A DNA stretch of 64,000 nt from Streptococcus pseudopneumoniae (lineage in GTDB: Bacteria; Bacillota; Bacilli; Lactobacillales; Streptococcaceae). The first letter of the stretch is position 1; the number at the start of each line of letters is the position of its first letter. A program made the translations under genes and the position numbers. Below are positions 37,501 to 46,466 of the stretch, piece after piece. The DNA is taken from positions 56,279-120,278 of the forward strand of contig NZ_JVFV01000008.1 in NCBI RefSeq assembly GCF_001073085.1. The letters run 5' to 3'. Under the pieces are notes generated by a model, which made no database searches, was not told where the DNA came from, and was given only the letters and a program-made list of their open reading frames with translations.

Positions 37501-38129
37501 TGACTGCATTGATATTAAAAGATATAGCTACTTTAAAGAAAACACTACTATTATCGATCACTCTCTGTATTGTACTCGTTGTGTATGGGGTATATGAAAA
37601 TGAAATTTTTATGATACCGCTTATTTGTACAATGATACCGTTAATTTTAACTGCTATCGCTTTTGGCTATGATACGAAATCGAAGTTTGAACAATTTGCC
37701 TTTTCAATGCCTATTAAAAAGAGTAGCTTTGTATTGAGTAAATTGTTTTTTGCATTTGTGTTTGGATTATTCGGTTCAGTATGTTTATTTCTTCAATTAG
37801 TGATTAAAAGTGAGATGTCGATAGATAATATCATATTTATCTCACTAATTACATTAGTTGCTAGTATTCTGATATCAGCTATTCAACTTCCGTTTATCCT
37901 TAAATATGGTGCTGAAAAAGGTAGGCTGATTATGGTTTTAACCTACTTTATAATATTTGCTCTATCTAGTCTTTTAAAAGCAAAATCAGATTTACTGACT
38001 AATGTTGTGGAGTTCTTCTTAAACAATTCGAGGGGAATGATTTTTCTTGGAATAGTCTTTGTCAGTATTGTTATCATAGGAATGGCTATAAAAATATCTA
38101 TTTTAATTATGGAGAAAAAAGAATATTAG
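37500..38129 (+). CDS. ABC-2 type permease
   Basis: A 209-residue membrane protein with about six hydrophobic segments, among them LLLSITLCIVLVVYGVY, MIPLICTMIPLILTAIAFGY, LFFAFVFGLFGSVCLFLQLV and MIFLGIVFVSIVIIGMAIKI. The loop KSKFEQFAFSMPIKKSSFV is typical of this permease group. It starts on the last base of the ATPase gene. It forms the membrane part of the GntR-regulated exporter. Confidence 0.88.
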   Translation: MTALILKDIATLKKTLLLSITLCIVLVVYGVYENEIFMIPLICTMIPLILTAIAFGYDTKSKFEQFAFSMPIKKSSFVLSKLFFAFVFGLFGSVCLFLQLVIKSEMSIDNIIFISLITLVASILISAIQLPFILKYGAEKGRLIMVLTYFIIFALSSLLKAKSDLLTNVVEFFLNNSRGMIFLGIVFVSIVIIGMAIKISILIMEKKEY

Positions 38130-38165
38130 AGAAGATGAGAATTAAAAATTTAGAAGGAGGTATAT

Positions 38166-39020
38166 ATGCCAGGAGCAATAGTTGGAGATATTGTTGGTTC
38201 TGTTTACGAATGGGACAATATTAAAACGAAAGATTTTCCATTATTTCGTGATGATTGTTTTTTCACTGATGATACGGTTATGGCCTGTGCTGTTGCAGAA
38301 GCCATTATGAATGGCGGTCAGAAGGATAACTTTATTGACGCCATGAAGAAATATGGTAGGATGTATCCTGATGCAGGTTACGGTGCAAGATTTAGTAATT
38401 GGGTTGAGGGCAACGATCGAGAACCATATAATAGTTTTGGAAATGGTTCTGCCATGCGCGTTTCTCCCTGTGCTTGGATCATGGATTGTGGTTTCTGTGC
38501 AAGAACAGGCACTTGGCCATCTAGTAGAGCTCTTGCGAGAATTTCTGCAGAAGTGACTCATAACCATCCAGAAGGCATCAAGGGAGCTATGGCAACCGCT
38601 GATGCTATCTTTATGTGTCGTTATTACTTTGGAGGCTACAGTGGGGATTACGAGCAACCAATCAATGATAACCCTATAGAGTGCAAGAGACGCATCAAGG
38701 AACACATAGAGCAAGAGTATGGGTATAACCTTTCTCAATCACTAGATGAAATTCGTTCTACGTATCGTTTCAATGAAACGTGCCAGGATACAGTACCTCA
38801 GGCGATCATTGCCTTTCTAGAAAGTACAGATTTTGAAGATGCGATTCGAAATGCGATTTCCCTTGGTGGGGATAGTGATACTCTTGCTGCCATCACAGGA
38901 AGTATAGCAGAGGCTGCTTATGGAATTCCTGAGTGGATTAAGGAAAAGGCTTATTCCTATCTAGATGAGCCTTTAAAAGATGTTCTTAGACAATGGGATA
39001 AAGAAGTTTCAATATCATAA
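38166..39020 (+). CDS. ADP-ribosylglycohydrolase family protein
   Basis: A 284-residue DraG-type enzyme that should remove ADP-ribose from modified proteins or nucleic acids. The binuclear metal motifs are TDDTVM (residues 34-39) and GGDSDTLAA near residue 242. GSAMRVSPCAW and EVTHNHPEGIKGA lie between. AGGAGG precedes the ATG. Truncated copies of its 5' part lie at 24996 and 35935. A pseudo-operon position behind the ABC permease (36 bp) suggests shared transcription. The target is unknown. Confidence 0.9.
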   Translation: MPGAIVGDIVGSVYEWDNIKTKDFPLFRDDCFFTDDTVMACAVAEAIMNGGQKDNFIDAMKKYGRMYPDAGYGARFSNWVEGNDREPYNSFGNGSAMRVSPCAWIMDCGFCARTGTWPSSRALARISAEVTHNHPEGIKGAMATADAIFMCRYYFGGYSGDYEQPINDNPIECKRRIKEHIEQEYGYNLSQSLDEIRSTYRFNETCQDTVPQAIIAFLESTDFEDAIRNAISLGGDSDTLAAITGSIAEAAYGIPEWIKEKAYSYLDEPLKDVLRQWDKEVSIS

Positions 39021-39167
39021 TGAATACTAACTAGTCAATATCAAACTATGAAAGATAAGGTTAAGGAAGTTGAGCAAATCCTTGGGTAAAGAGTTATCGT
39101 TTTACTAGAAGAAAAGTTGGAAACAAACTTGACAAAGACATGAGCTTGACAACTGAAAAATAGCAAA

Positions 39168-39203
39168 GCGACGAGATAAGAAACAATCTCGTCGCTTTTT
39201 CTT
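39168..39203. terminator. terminator between converging genes
   Basis: AGCGACGAGAT and ATCTCGTCGCT form a perfect stem followed by five T. It lies between the glycohydrolase gene and the minus-strand ABC permease. The ~230-bp gap also carries a short Lys/Glu-rich coding scrap. Confidence 0.85.
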
Positions 39204-39251
39204 TATTTAAAGTTAATGTTGCCATGGATTCATGTTGCACTATTCAGGTAT

Positions 39252-39968
39252 TTACTCAGATTTTTGTTTATTCAAGAGGAGGATACAAGTCATTACTGCA
39301 ATACAAGATACAAGAATTAGATACCACAGGTTTTCAAGACTAAAATCATTCTCTAGCATCAATCTGTATCCCCAATAAGCTGGGAAAACTCGCCCTAATA
39401 TTTGGAGAAAATCGGGTAGTAAGCTAATAGGAAACATAATCCCCGAAAGCATAATTGAAGGTAAAAATACAAGTTGCGCTATCATGGTCAGCTTTGCTTG
39501 GTTTTTTAAAGTAAGCCCTAGTAAACTACCAATACATAATGACACAATCATGTAGATGGACAGCGCAAGAAAGAATAAGGGAAGTTGTGTCGGCAGACTT
39601 GCTTCAAATAAAATAGGGGCCAGTAGCAGGATTACAATGCAGGTCATCATCAGATGAACAAAGGCAGAGAGAAGTATGCTCACCAATCCTAAATAAATAG
39701 GGACACCATTAGCATTATAAATCTTTTTAATGTCGCTTCCATAAATTTCGACCAATGAAGATGGCAAGCCAAGAAAGGCACCCATTGAGACACTCATGAC
39801 TATCATAGATTGTATGAGCGTGCTTCCCATTTCAGGCATAACAGAAGTAAAAATACCACCCATGATGAGAAAGAAAATAAGCGGTACAATATAGAAAGTA
39901 ACCAAGAGAGATTTGCTTCGTATATCTAATTTCCACTGTAATACTAGACTATATAAATAACAGTTCAT
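39252..39968 (-). CDS. ABC-2 type permease of a MerR-controlled exporter
   Basis: A 238-residue membrane protein with six hydrophobic segments, among them LLVTFYIVPLIFFLIMGGIF, LMMTCIVILLLAPILF and LPLFFLALSIYMIVSLCIGS. The motif LVFLPSIMLSGIMFPISLLP is the conserved ABC-2 export permease signature. It is the last gene of a three-gene minus-strand operon after the ATPase (5-bp gap). It probably exports a drug or peptide sensed by the upstream regulator. Confidence 0.88.
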   Translation of the reverse strand: MNCYLYSLVLQWKLDIRSKSLLVTFYIVPLIFFLIMGGIFTSVMPEMGSTLIQSMIVMSVSMGAFLGLPSSLVEIYGSDIKKIYNANGVPIYLGLVSILLSAFVHLMMTCIVILLLAPILFEASLPTQLPLFFLALSIYMIVSLCIGSLLGLTLKNQAKLTMIAQLVFLPSIMLSGIMFPISLLPDFLQILGRVFPAYWGYRLMLENDFSLENLWYLILVSCIAVMTCILLLNKQKSE

Positions 39969-39973
39969 TCTGA

Positions 39974-40780
39974 TTACCTCCTTGCCATTTTTATGAAATG
40001 CTGTTCCAAGCTGCCACGATCAACCTTAATATCCAATATCTGAATTTTTTTCTGCTTGCATTCATTCAATAATGAAATTAAGGTATCCTCAATATTGGTC
40101 GTTTCAAAAGACTTCTCTGCTTCTTGAGTCTTCAAATGGATATAATATCTTCTTCCAACCTTGTCTGTCAGTTCTGAAGGAGTGCCACAAAAGACAATCT
40201 TTCCACTGTTTAAGATAGCAATGCGGTCACATAAGGTTTCAACTTCAGCCATATCATGACTTGCCAAAATGATTGTTTTCCCTTGTGATTTGAGATTCCG
40301 TATTTGTTCGTGGAGGGATAGTCTTGCTTCAACATCAAGTCCCGCTGTCGGTTCATCGAGGAAAATAATATCGGGATTGCCGATAAGTGCAAGAGCGAGA
40401 TGTAGTCTTCTTTTTTGTCCCGTAGATAATTGCAGATATTGTGACTTCTCAATTTCTTTTATTCCAAGAGCCTTCAGCATGGCATTATTAATGCTTGTCT
40501 GATTCCATTTTGCAAAGAGCTTTATCGCCTCCATAGGTTTGATATGAGCTGGCAAAGAAGATGACTGCAGTTGAATTCCCATTTTGCCGTTTACAACAAT
40601 AGTGCCTCCATCATATTTTCTCAGACCTTCAATACATTCAAGCGTTGTTGTTTTCCCAGCACCATTCACACCAAGTAAAGCGAAAATTTCTCCCTTTACG
40701 ATTTGAAAATTAAGACCTTTTAGGACAATCTTACTTCCGTATTTTTTCTCTAATCCACGAACCTCTATTGCGTATTTCAT
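39974..40780 (-). CDS. ABC transporter ATP-binding protein
   Basis: A 268-residue ATPase with Walker A GVNGAGKTT (37-45), signature LSTGQKRRL, Walker B IIFLDEPTAGLD and switch ASHDMAEVE. It also has an ABC-2 drug-exporter C-terminus (TPSELTDKVGRRYYIHLKTQ). It follows the regulator gene by two bases and precedes the permease. It energises the exporter. Confidence 0.92.
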   Translation of the reverse strand: MKYAIEVRGLEKKYGSKIVLKGLNFQIVKGEIFALLGVNGAGKTTTLECIEGLRKYDGGTIVVNGKMGIQLQSSSLPAHIKPMEAIKLFAKWNQTSINNAMLKALGIKEIEKSQYLQLSTGQKRRLHLALALIGNPDIIFLDEPTAGLDVEARLSLHEQIRNLKSQGKTIILASHDMAEVETLCDRIAILNSGKIVFCGTPSELTDKVGRRYYIHLKTQEAEKSFETTNIEDTLISLLNECKQKKIQILDIKVDRGSLEQHFIKMARR

Positions 40781-40782
40781 GG

Positions 40783-41577
40783 CTACACCTCCTCAAAGGG
40801 ATTGGTTCCAAGTCTTGAAAAATAAACTTGCAAAGCGGGCTCTAAATATGAGTTAACGATCTTTTGCTTTTCCTCCCAAGCGTTAGTAGCGGTATCAATA
40901 TTACCGACTTCCATCAACTTCGGAAGCATAGTCATATCTCCATTTGTAAACTCCATGATCAAGCTCCAGTATTCTTGTACAACTTGTTGGCATTGTTCAC
41001 TTTCAGCTGGCACCTTTTCTTTTTGGAGCCGCACAATCTCATCACTTAGGCGATTAAATCTGTCCATAAAGTCTACTCCGCTTTTCTTGTCAAATCGACT
41101 GCGTATGCGGTCCAGCGTATCATCATCAAAACGTTTAATCAGAGAGTAAGATTCATTCTTCATTTGTAAATTGACAATAATATCTGCATACTTTTTAAAG
41201 TCAACCGTCTGTATTTGTAAAACTTCAACTTTTAACTGCTCTATTTCTGACAATGATGCCTGAAGTTGTTCTATTTTCTGTCGAATATCATCTGCTTGCT
41301 CTGTAAGAGCATTTGCAACTTCAGCTGGAGTTTTCAAAGAGTTCAAACGCCCCTTTATGTCCTTGAGAGAAAAACCAAGTGATTTCAAGGATATAATCTG
41401 ATGAAGCATAACTAGATCTTTATCAGTATAAAGTCTACGTCCTCCCTCACTTTCTGCTGATGGGGAAAGTAGTCCCTCTTTATCGTAGTATTGTAGAGTT
41501 CGGACTGTAACTCCCATTTTCTTTGCGACTTCCCCAACTGTCATAAAACCTTCTGGAATTGCTCTGAATTTTGCCAT
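40783..41577 (-). CDS. MerR-family regulator, TipAL type
   Basis: A 264-residue regulator. The N-terminal MerR winged helix is TVGEVAKKMGVTVRTLQYYD followed by the GGRRLYTDKDL wing. A coiled dimerisation helix and a C-terminal TipAS-like ligand domain come next (VVQEYWSLIMEFTNGD, then WEEKQKIVNSYLEPAL). TipAS domains bind thiopeptide and other drugs. The start is the second ATG after AGGAGG. The promoter shows the long spacer and dyad typical of MerR activation. It heads the exporter operon, so drug-induced export is the likely role. Confidence 0.88.
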   Translation of the reverse strand: MAKFRAIPEGFMTVGEVAKKMGVTVRTLQYYDKEGLLSPSAESEGGRRLYTDKDLVMLHQIISLKSLGFSLKDIKGRLNSLKTPAEVANALTEQADDIRQKIEQLQASLSEIEQLKVEVLQIQTVDFKKYADIIVNLQMKNESYSLIKRFDDDTLDRIRSRFDKKSGVDFMDRFNRLSDEIVRLQKEKVPAESEQCQQVVQEYWSLIMEFTNGDMTMLPKLMEVGNIDTATNAWEEKQKIVNSYLEPALQVYFSRLGTNPFEEV

Positions 41578-41598
41578 CATTCTCACCTCCTAATATAT

Positions 41599-41629
41599 AT
41601 TATACATCATGACGTAAGGTCATGAGCAA
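41599..41629 (-). promoter_or_regulatory. MerR-type promoter with 19-nt spacer and dyad
   Basis: On the minus strand, TTGCTC and TATAAT are 19 nt apart. Between them lies the dyad CATGAC-CTTAC-GTCATG (41608-41624 on the plus strand). Over-long spacing with an embedded dyad is the hallmark of MerR-activated promoters. Confidence 0.85.
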
Positions 41630-41780
41630 GCGCTTTATAAAAATTATTGATTAAAGATTTATCTATCTACCTCATACAGTTAATATAATTAAAAATGCTT
41701 GTAGAAACACCTATTTTAAGGTGACAAAAAGGGGATGAAAGAGAAGTCCAAAAACAATTACTTGGACTTAGTATATCTTT

Positions 41781-41809
41781 TTGCTTTGTTCAATGATTGG
41801 TGCTATAAT
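41781..41809 (+). promoter_or_regulatory. promoter of the first immunity-island gene
   Basis: TTGCTT (41781-41786), 17 nt, TATAAT (41804-41809) with an extended -10 TGC just before it. Confidence 0.75.
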
Positions 41810-41842
41810 GTAGTTAAAAAGTAAAGAAAATATAGGAGATAG

Positions 41843-42343
41843 ATGATGAACTCAACTTATATTATTGTATTTTTTCTTGTCCTTTGGCTCTTGCTTTTTG
41901 TTGGATTTATGATTGTATATAGCAATAGAAAGAAAAAAGCTGTTAGCTTTGTTAGTGATAATAGTGATAAAGCTATTGTTCATTTATACTGTTCAAAAAC
42001 TAAAATTAATGGACAGAATCTTGCTGACTTTAATCCAATAACTGGAGAAAACCTAGAAAAGGTAGTTGCTTTAGTTCCAGGGAGATATACAATTGAGGGC
42101 GTTTATAAAACGACTGAGACTCGACTGAATCAAACAATCAATATCAAATCAGAAAATATCAGTATGGATCTTGACTTGGAGGCTGGGAACACCTATTCAA
42201 TAGCTATGTACCTATACTCTCCTGAAGAAAGACAAGAGTATGAGAATGGCAAAACTGATGAAGTTGTTTTGAGTGTTCCGTTAACCATTGTCGTGGGTAG
42301 TGATTTCATCAAAGCATACATTATTTGCTACAAAGAAAAATGA
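41843..42343 (+). CDS. membrane-anchored uncharacterised protein
   Basis: A 166-residue protein. One N-terminal transmembrane helix (IIVFFLVLWLLLFVGFMIVY) is followed by a basic stop (SNRKKKA) and a beta-rich domain (HLYCSKTKINGQNLADF, LVPGRYTIEGVYKTTETRL). The fold suggests a small carboxypeptidase-regulatory-like or bacterial immunoglobulin-like domain facing the cytoplasm or the wall. The family is not recognised. It opens the plus-strand island of immunity-like genes and has a good promoter and AGGAG site. Confidence 0.6.
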   Translation: MMNSTYIIVFFLVLWLLLFVGFMIVYSNRKKKAVSFVSDNSDKAIVHLYCSKTKINGQNLADFNPITGENLEKVVALVPGRYTIEGVYKTTETRLNQTINIKSENISMDLDLEAGNTYSIAMYLYSPEERQEYENGKTDEVVLSVPLTIVVGSDFIKAYIICYKEK

Positions 42344-42350
42344 TTATCTA

Positions 42351-42386
42351 AGAGGCTGGGCTTAAGTTTGTTACTGGCCTCTTTTC
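42351..42386 (+). terminator. probable weak terminator
   Basis: AGAGGC and GCCTCT form a 6-bp stem with a long loop, followed by TTTTCT. Confidence 0.5.
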
Positions 42387-42469
42387 TAAAATTAAGTCAA
42401 GCTATGAGCAGCATCATTTTGTCAAGTAGGCTTGCTAATTAATCAGAATTTATGTGGGAGATAAATATT

Positions 42470-42709
42470 ATGAAAAAGAGTACCTATAATCTATTAACTA
42501 AGATTCCTATATACGGAGTTTTATTAAAACAATCGAGTAAAGGTGAGATGAGGCTATGCAGTCTATTCCTTCAAGATTTGGCGGAAGAAGGGATTAGACC
42601 AATTGAAATTTATGAACTTCTAGAAGAGAAATAGCCAGGTGAAGTGGTAACAAGAGATCGTTTTTATGAAGGTTATAATAAAATACTTGAATTAAAGTTT
42701 AAGAAGTAG
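42470..42709 (+). pseudogene. small immunity-like gene with in-frame amber stop
   Basis: The frame starts with GGGAG and MKKSTYNLLTKIPIYGVLL and reaches LEEK. A TAG (42632-42634) interrupts it, and it continues as PGEVVTRDRFYEGYNKILEL to a final TAG at 42707. Without the stop it would be a 79-residue protein. The amber fits a CAG-to-TAG change. The family is not recognised. Confidence 0.65.
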
Positions 42710-42825
42710 ATTGACAAAATTTAATGTCTTATTTTTATTTTTCAACAGAAGTACCACAGGCTGAGATAGTAATAACGTAAAAATGATGAGAATTAATAGA
42801 AACAGTTAAAATTAGAGGATGATAG

Positions 42826-43389
42826 ATGCTTATATTGGAATTGTATCAAAATCATTATTCAAAAGATTTGGTTGCTTTTGATTCTTTAGATGAGGGTAAA
42901 GCTTTTGTAGCTCAAATTCCTGGTTATACTTTAGAAAATGAAGATGGGTTTGAAGTGGAGTATGTGAATCCAAAACACTTGCCGGATTATATGGAAATTG
43001 TCTTCAATGGAAATATTGTCCCTTTATCTAGATTTTCGTTTAATTCTGAGGAAAATGTGGATATTATTTGGAAAGAGATTTCGAATCTATCCGTTAAAAA
43101 TGATAAAGTAATCGAAGGGTATTCAAAAATAGATGCCTATGTCGTTAACAACGATGAAGTCAAAGCTTATGTCGAAGCAAGAGAAGGAAACTTTCGAAAG
43201 GCAAAAGACTTTTTAGAAGGCAATGGATTTGAAGTTGATAGAAGTTTTTTCGGAAGTGAAGACGGGGAAGCGATTGTCTACAGAAAACACGGTTCCGAAG
43301 ATTGGCACTTCTTGTGTCACCTGGATCCTTCATTTTTAGAGATAGAAAATGTAGAAGGATATGTGAAAGAAGCGATGGAAGATATGTAA
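42826..43389 (+). CDS. uncharacterised immunity-like protein
   Basis: A 187-residue acidic cytoplasmic protein starting MLILELYQNHYSKDLVAFDS. It has internal segments GYTLENEDGFEVEYVNPKHL and DWHFLCHLDPSFLEIENVEG. There is no signal peptide. The acidic, single-domain form and the place in the island fit a polymorphic-toxin immunity protein, but I know no family for it. Confidence 0.55.
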   Translation: MLILELYQNHYSKDLVAFDSLDEGKAFVAQIPGYTLENEDGFEVEYVNPKHLPDYMEIVFNGNIVPLSRFSFNSEENVDIIWKEISNLSVKNDKVIEGYSKIDAYVVNNDEVKAYVEAREGNFRKAKDFLEGNGFEVDRSFFGSEDGEAIVYRKHGSEDWHFLCHLDPSFLEIENVEGYVKEAMEDM

Positions 43390-43496
43390 TAGTCAACCAA
43401 AGTTCCTTGTGAGTTTGTGCTACTGCTTGCGTAGACGGCTTGAACAGTAAAGAGAAACATTTAGCACTATCTGGTTTCTTAAGGAGAAAGGGTATC

Positions 43497-43739
43497 ATGA
43501 AAATGGAAATCGGGAAAACCTACCTAGTGAAAAATGATATTTTCGGTTTAAAAAAAAATGAACTCTGGACCTTAGTTGACAAGGGGTATCAGGCTTATTT
43601 TGGGGAACATAATTTCGTATTTGTCAATGATGATAAAGTGAAGGTATTTGCAGTTTTGCAAGATGGTTCAGAAGAAAATATGCCTATTTACCATCATCTG
43701 GCTGACTATTTTGAAGAAGTCGCTCGTGAGAATTTCTGA
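43497..43739 (+). CDS. small DUF3601-like protein
   Basis: An 80-residue protein, MKMEIGKTYLVKNDIFGLKK followed by LWTLVDKGYQAYFGEHNFVF. This resembles DUF3601-type small beta proteins found among immunity genes. AAGGAG precedes the chosen ATG. An earlier in-frame start would add 19 residues without a ribosome site. The assignment is tentative. Confidence 0.55.
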   Translation: MKMEIGKTYLVKNDIFGLKKNELWTLVDKGYQAYFGEHNFVFVNDDKVKVFAVLQDGSEENMPIYHHLADYFEEVARENF

Positions 43740-43838
43740 AGAAGGTGAGCTGCAAATTGAAAATGCTCGCTTTTAAAAAGTTTACTGAAATATTTTTGTG
43801 GGAAATCATAATTTTTAATATATTTAGTGAGAAAGTTA

Positions 43839-44264
43839 ATGGATAAAGAATTTTATATGACACCAAATTCTGAAGAAAGCAATCTTGTCCTGAAACAGGC
43901 TTTGAAAGAACTAATCGAAGATATGTACGAAAAGAATATAATATCAGGTTTGTTAGAGGATGATATAGATAGTTAATCCTTTGAGGATCTTGTTCTTTCT
44001 TTAAGGGATAAACTTAAAGAATGCTATCCTAAAACTAAGCTCAAACGAATGATGAAGAGCATCCATTATGCGAATGGTTTTGAAGATAAATCTTTAAAAG
44101 AAAGTGCTTTTCTCTTGGATGAGATTGAACAGTATCTTAGTAGCAATCGCTTTCTTGATCATGATCAAGCGGTCAAGTTTTCTAATGACAGAATTACTGC
44201 TGATGGCTTTGAAATCAATCCCCAATCTCTAGTTTTAATCATGATTGAAAGTTTGCATAGCTGA
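43839..44264 (+). pseudogene. immunity-like gene with in-frame ochre stop
   Basis: One frame runs MDKEFYMTPNSEESNLVLKQ to DDIDS, meets TAA at 43974-43976, and continues SFEDLVLSLRDKLKECYPKT to FEINPQSLVLIMIESLHS and TGA. The whole would encode about 140 residues. The second part alone could start at the ATG at 44049 but has no good ribosome site. The family is unknown. Confidence 0.6.
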
Positions 44265-44326
44265 GAGAAGCTGTATAGGATATTGAGAAAATATGCGTAA
44301 TGATAATAAAAGAGAAAGGTATAGCT

Positions 44327-44734
44327 ATGTCTTATGATTTAGTAGTATTTGAGAAATCAATCGCACCAGCTAGTAAAGCTGAATTTTTAGAATGGTATGA
44401 GGAGCAAGTGGAGTGGAAGGAAGACCACGATTATGATTCAATTGAAGTTAGTTCAAGCAAACTAAAAAGTTGGTTTCTGGACATGATAAAACTATTTCCT
44501 CCTATGAATGGTGACTTTGATATGGATGATGCTTTAGAGAGTGACCAAGAGCTGGAAAGTCGTTTTACTGACTATAGTATTGGTAAGAATCTTATCTATG
44601 CAGGATTTGCATGGTCACAAGCAGAAACAGCCTATAAGACAATGCTCATGTTAGCCTCAAAACATGATGTGGGATTTTTTGATGTCAGTGGTACTGGGGC
44701 AATTATCCTATCTGAAACTATCAAGTTGGATTAA
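44327..44734 (+). CDS. uncharacterised streptococcal immunity-like protein
   Basis: A 135-residue acidic protein, MSYDLVVFEKSIAPASKAEF followed by LEWYEEQVEWKEDHDY and LDMIKLFPPMNGDFD. I know this pattern as a hypothetical family often found next to toxin-immunity clusters in Firmicutes. The start at MSYDL follows GAGAAAGG. A longer in-frame start exists nine codons upstream. The cytoplasmic role is unknown. Confidence 0.65.
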   Translation: MSYDLVVFEKSIAPASKAEFLEWYEEQVEWKEDHDYDSIEVSSSKLKSWFLDMIKLFPPMNGDFDMDDALESDQELESRFTDYSIGKNLIYAGFAWSQAETAYKTMLMLASKHDVGFFDVSGTGAIILSETIKLD

Positions 44735-45004
44735 AAGATGAGCCAGGTTAGTTCTTAGGAGATTTTATGATTTCCATAGCTTCCTAGCATATGTATTTAT
44801 TAACCCTTTTACAGGGAATTAATTTTGGGATAGACGTCCTTACAGTGGCTATTCCGATTATCAAAAAGATCTAGACTGAAACCAAGCTGAAAGCCATCTG
44901 GTTCAGTCTTTTTTTCTGTTAATGTAGTATAATAAAGGGTGTAGGAATTCTATTTTTTAATAGGATTATTCTAAGAACGAAAACCATCTAGAAAGAGAAA
45001 AAAT
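44735..45004 (+). other. gap with coding scrap and terminator
   Basis: The 270-bp gap has no intact gene. A scrap reading WDRRPYSGYSDYQKDLD then stop precedes a terminator at 44873-44915. A TATAAT lies at 44928, before the next gene. Confidence 0.4.
44873..44915 (+). terminator. terminator
   Basis: AGACTGAAACCA and TGGTTCAGTCT form a long stem (one bulged A) followed by seven T. Confidence 0.8.
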
Positions 45005-45391
45005 ATGAAGCAATCACTTGAATTTTTAAGAGAAAGAATCACCGATAAGATGCCCTTAGAGGAAATGGTAGCAATCTTTGAAGACTTGTGTCGTCAGCCT
45101 ATTGAGGATGAGATGATTTTATTTGAAACAGGGACATTTACAGCTATATCTGATAAGCCAATGTTTCAACTATCCTTAGTAAGACAAGCTCCAAATGAAG
45201 ATGAAGAGTTTTATCAAGTTCACCTTGATATTTTCTATGAAGCAAGTCAAGACAATCAAATATTTAGTGAATCAACCTGGGATGAAGATTTAGAGGAAAA
45301 TATCTTTGATTACATTAGAGCTTCAGAGGTGTTTGCCTATGCTAAAGAGCAGGAATACCAAGCGGTCAAGATTTATCTGGAAGAAACTTAA
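45005..45391 (+). CDS. uncharacterised acidic protein
   Basis: A 128-residue acidic cytoplasmic protein, MKQSLEFLRERITDKMPLEE ... FYQVHLDIFYEASQDNQIFS. The family is not named, but it fits the size and acidity of immunity proteins. The next gene begins 15 bp later, so they are probably co-transcribed from a TATAAT at 44928. Confidence 0.55.
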   Translation: MKQSLEFLRERITDKMPLEEMVAIFEDLCRQPIEDEMILFETGTFTAISDKPMFQLSLVRQAPNEDEEFYQVHLDIFYEASQDNQIFSESTWDEDLEENIFDYIRASEVFAYAKEQEYQAVKIYLEET

Positions 45392-45405
45392 GAAAAGGTA
45401 GTAAT

Positions 45406-46377
45406 ATGTTTCATTTTTTTAAGAAAGCGACACACAAAAAACTTGAAATCAATCTTCAAAACAATTCAATGATTATTAACGGAACCAGCTTAGCTTTTCC
45501 TTTGTCCTTGAAAGATATTGAAGCTGTATTGGGAAAGCCTGAACAGGTTGTCAAAAAAGATGGGAAGTTTATCAAATACATTTATGACAATATTGGTATT
45601 GTATTTGAACATTCTTTCTCAATTAATAATCATTTAAAAAAATGTAATACCTACATTGATGAGGAACATTTGATTTCTACTGTTTTCCTCTACTATGGCG
45701 ATGTTGTAAAATCTATGACTGGAGAGAAAGAATTGCCAAAGCAACCATGTCAAGCTGTGGTATTATCAGATGGAAAATCTCCTTATTTCTTTTCTGATAG
45801 GCATAGAGTAGGGGATTTTAACCTGATTTTATGGACTCCTTATGGAACGAATTTTAATGGAATTGCAGAGACCATCACTGACACACTTTCTATTTCCTAC
45901 TTTCCAGAGGTCAAACACGAACGGGAAAGTTACAAGTTAAAAGAAACTGACGAAGAAGTGTTACGCTTTGACAATATAAATTTTAAACTAGCCATTATCC
46001 AGGTTTTAATGTATGATTTAGAGATTTTGAAACCTGTTTTTAATATTTTTGATTTTGCAGAGGAAGCCAGTGAGTTGAACATCGACACAGAAAGTATGGA
46101 GATAATTCAGCCGGCCCTTGAATATATGATGAATCTTCCTATACCTAAGAAATATGCTGAACAAGTTCAAGAAATCTATATGGATGGAGGAAATGAAATT
46201 TATCTGAATTTGATACCTCAGTGGGACGGTGAAGATGATAGTTTCGATTTAAATGAAGTTAGTCTTAAAGAACTGCAACAGTTTCCAAATCTGAAGCAAG
46301 CGACTATCATAAGCAGTAATTTTGAACATGTCAAAAAAACCTTCGACAAGCAAGGGGTTCAAGTGAAGGTATTATAA
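45406..46377 (+). CDS. DUF6892/DUF7738-like protein
   Basis: A 323-residue protein. The N-terminal ~160 residues (NNSMIINGTSLAFPLSLKDI, AVLGKPEQVVK) resemble DUF7738. The C-terminal part (FKLAIIQVLMYDLEILKPVF, NIFDFAEEASELNI) fits DUF6892, which is found in toxin-immunity loci. There is no signal peptide. AAGGTAG lies before the ATG. Probable immunity function is inferred from the domain and neighbourhood. Confidence 0.65.
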   Translation: MFHFFKKATHKKLEINLQNNSMIINGTSLAFPLSLKDIEAVLGKPEQVVKKDGKFIKYIYDNIGIVFEHSFSINNHLKKCNTYIDEEHLISTVFLYYGDVVKSMTGEKELPKQPCQAVVLSDGKSPYFFSDRHRVGDFNLILWTPYGTNFNGIAETITDTLSISYFPEVKHERESYKLKETDEEVLRFDNINFKLAIIQVLMYDLEILKPVFNIFDFAEEASELNIDTESMEIIQPALEYMMNLPIPKKYAEQVQEIYMDGGNEIYLNLIPQWDGEDDSFDLNEVSLKELQQFPNLKQATIISSNFEHVKKTFDKQGVQVKVL

Positions 46378-46466
46378 TTGTTGCATTTATCTGAATAAAT
46401 CATAAATGAATGGTATAAGTTCTTTAAGGATAAGGGCTAAAAAGGAAAGAAATCTGGTGATAGATA

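Noticed and set aside
38241..38738. 165-residue minus-strand frame inside the ADP-ribosylglycohydrolase gene
   Set aside because: Antisense shadow of a gene with clear metal-binding motifs.
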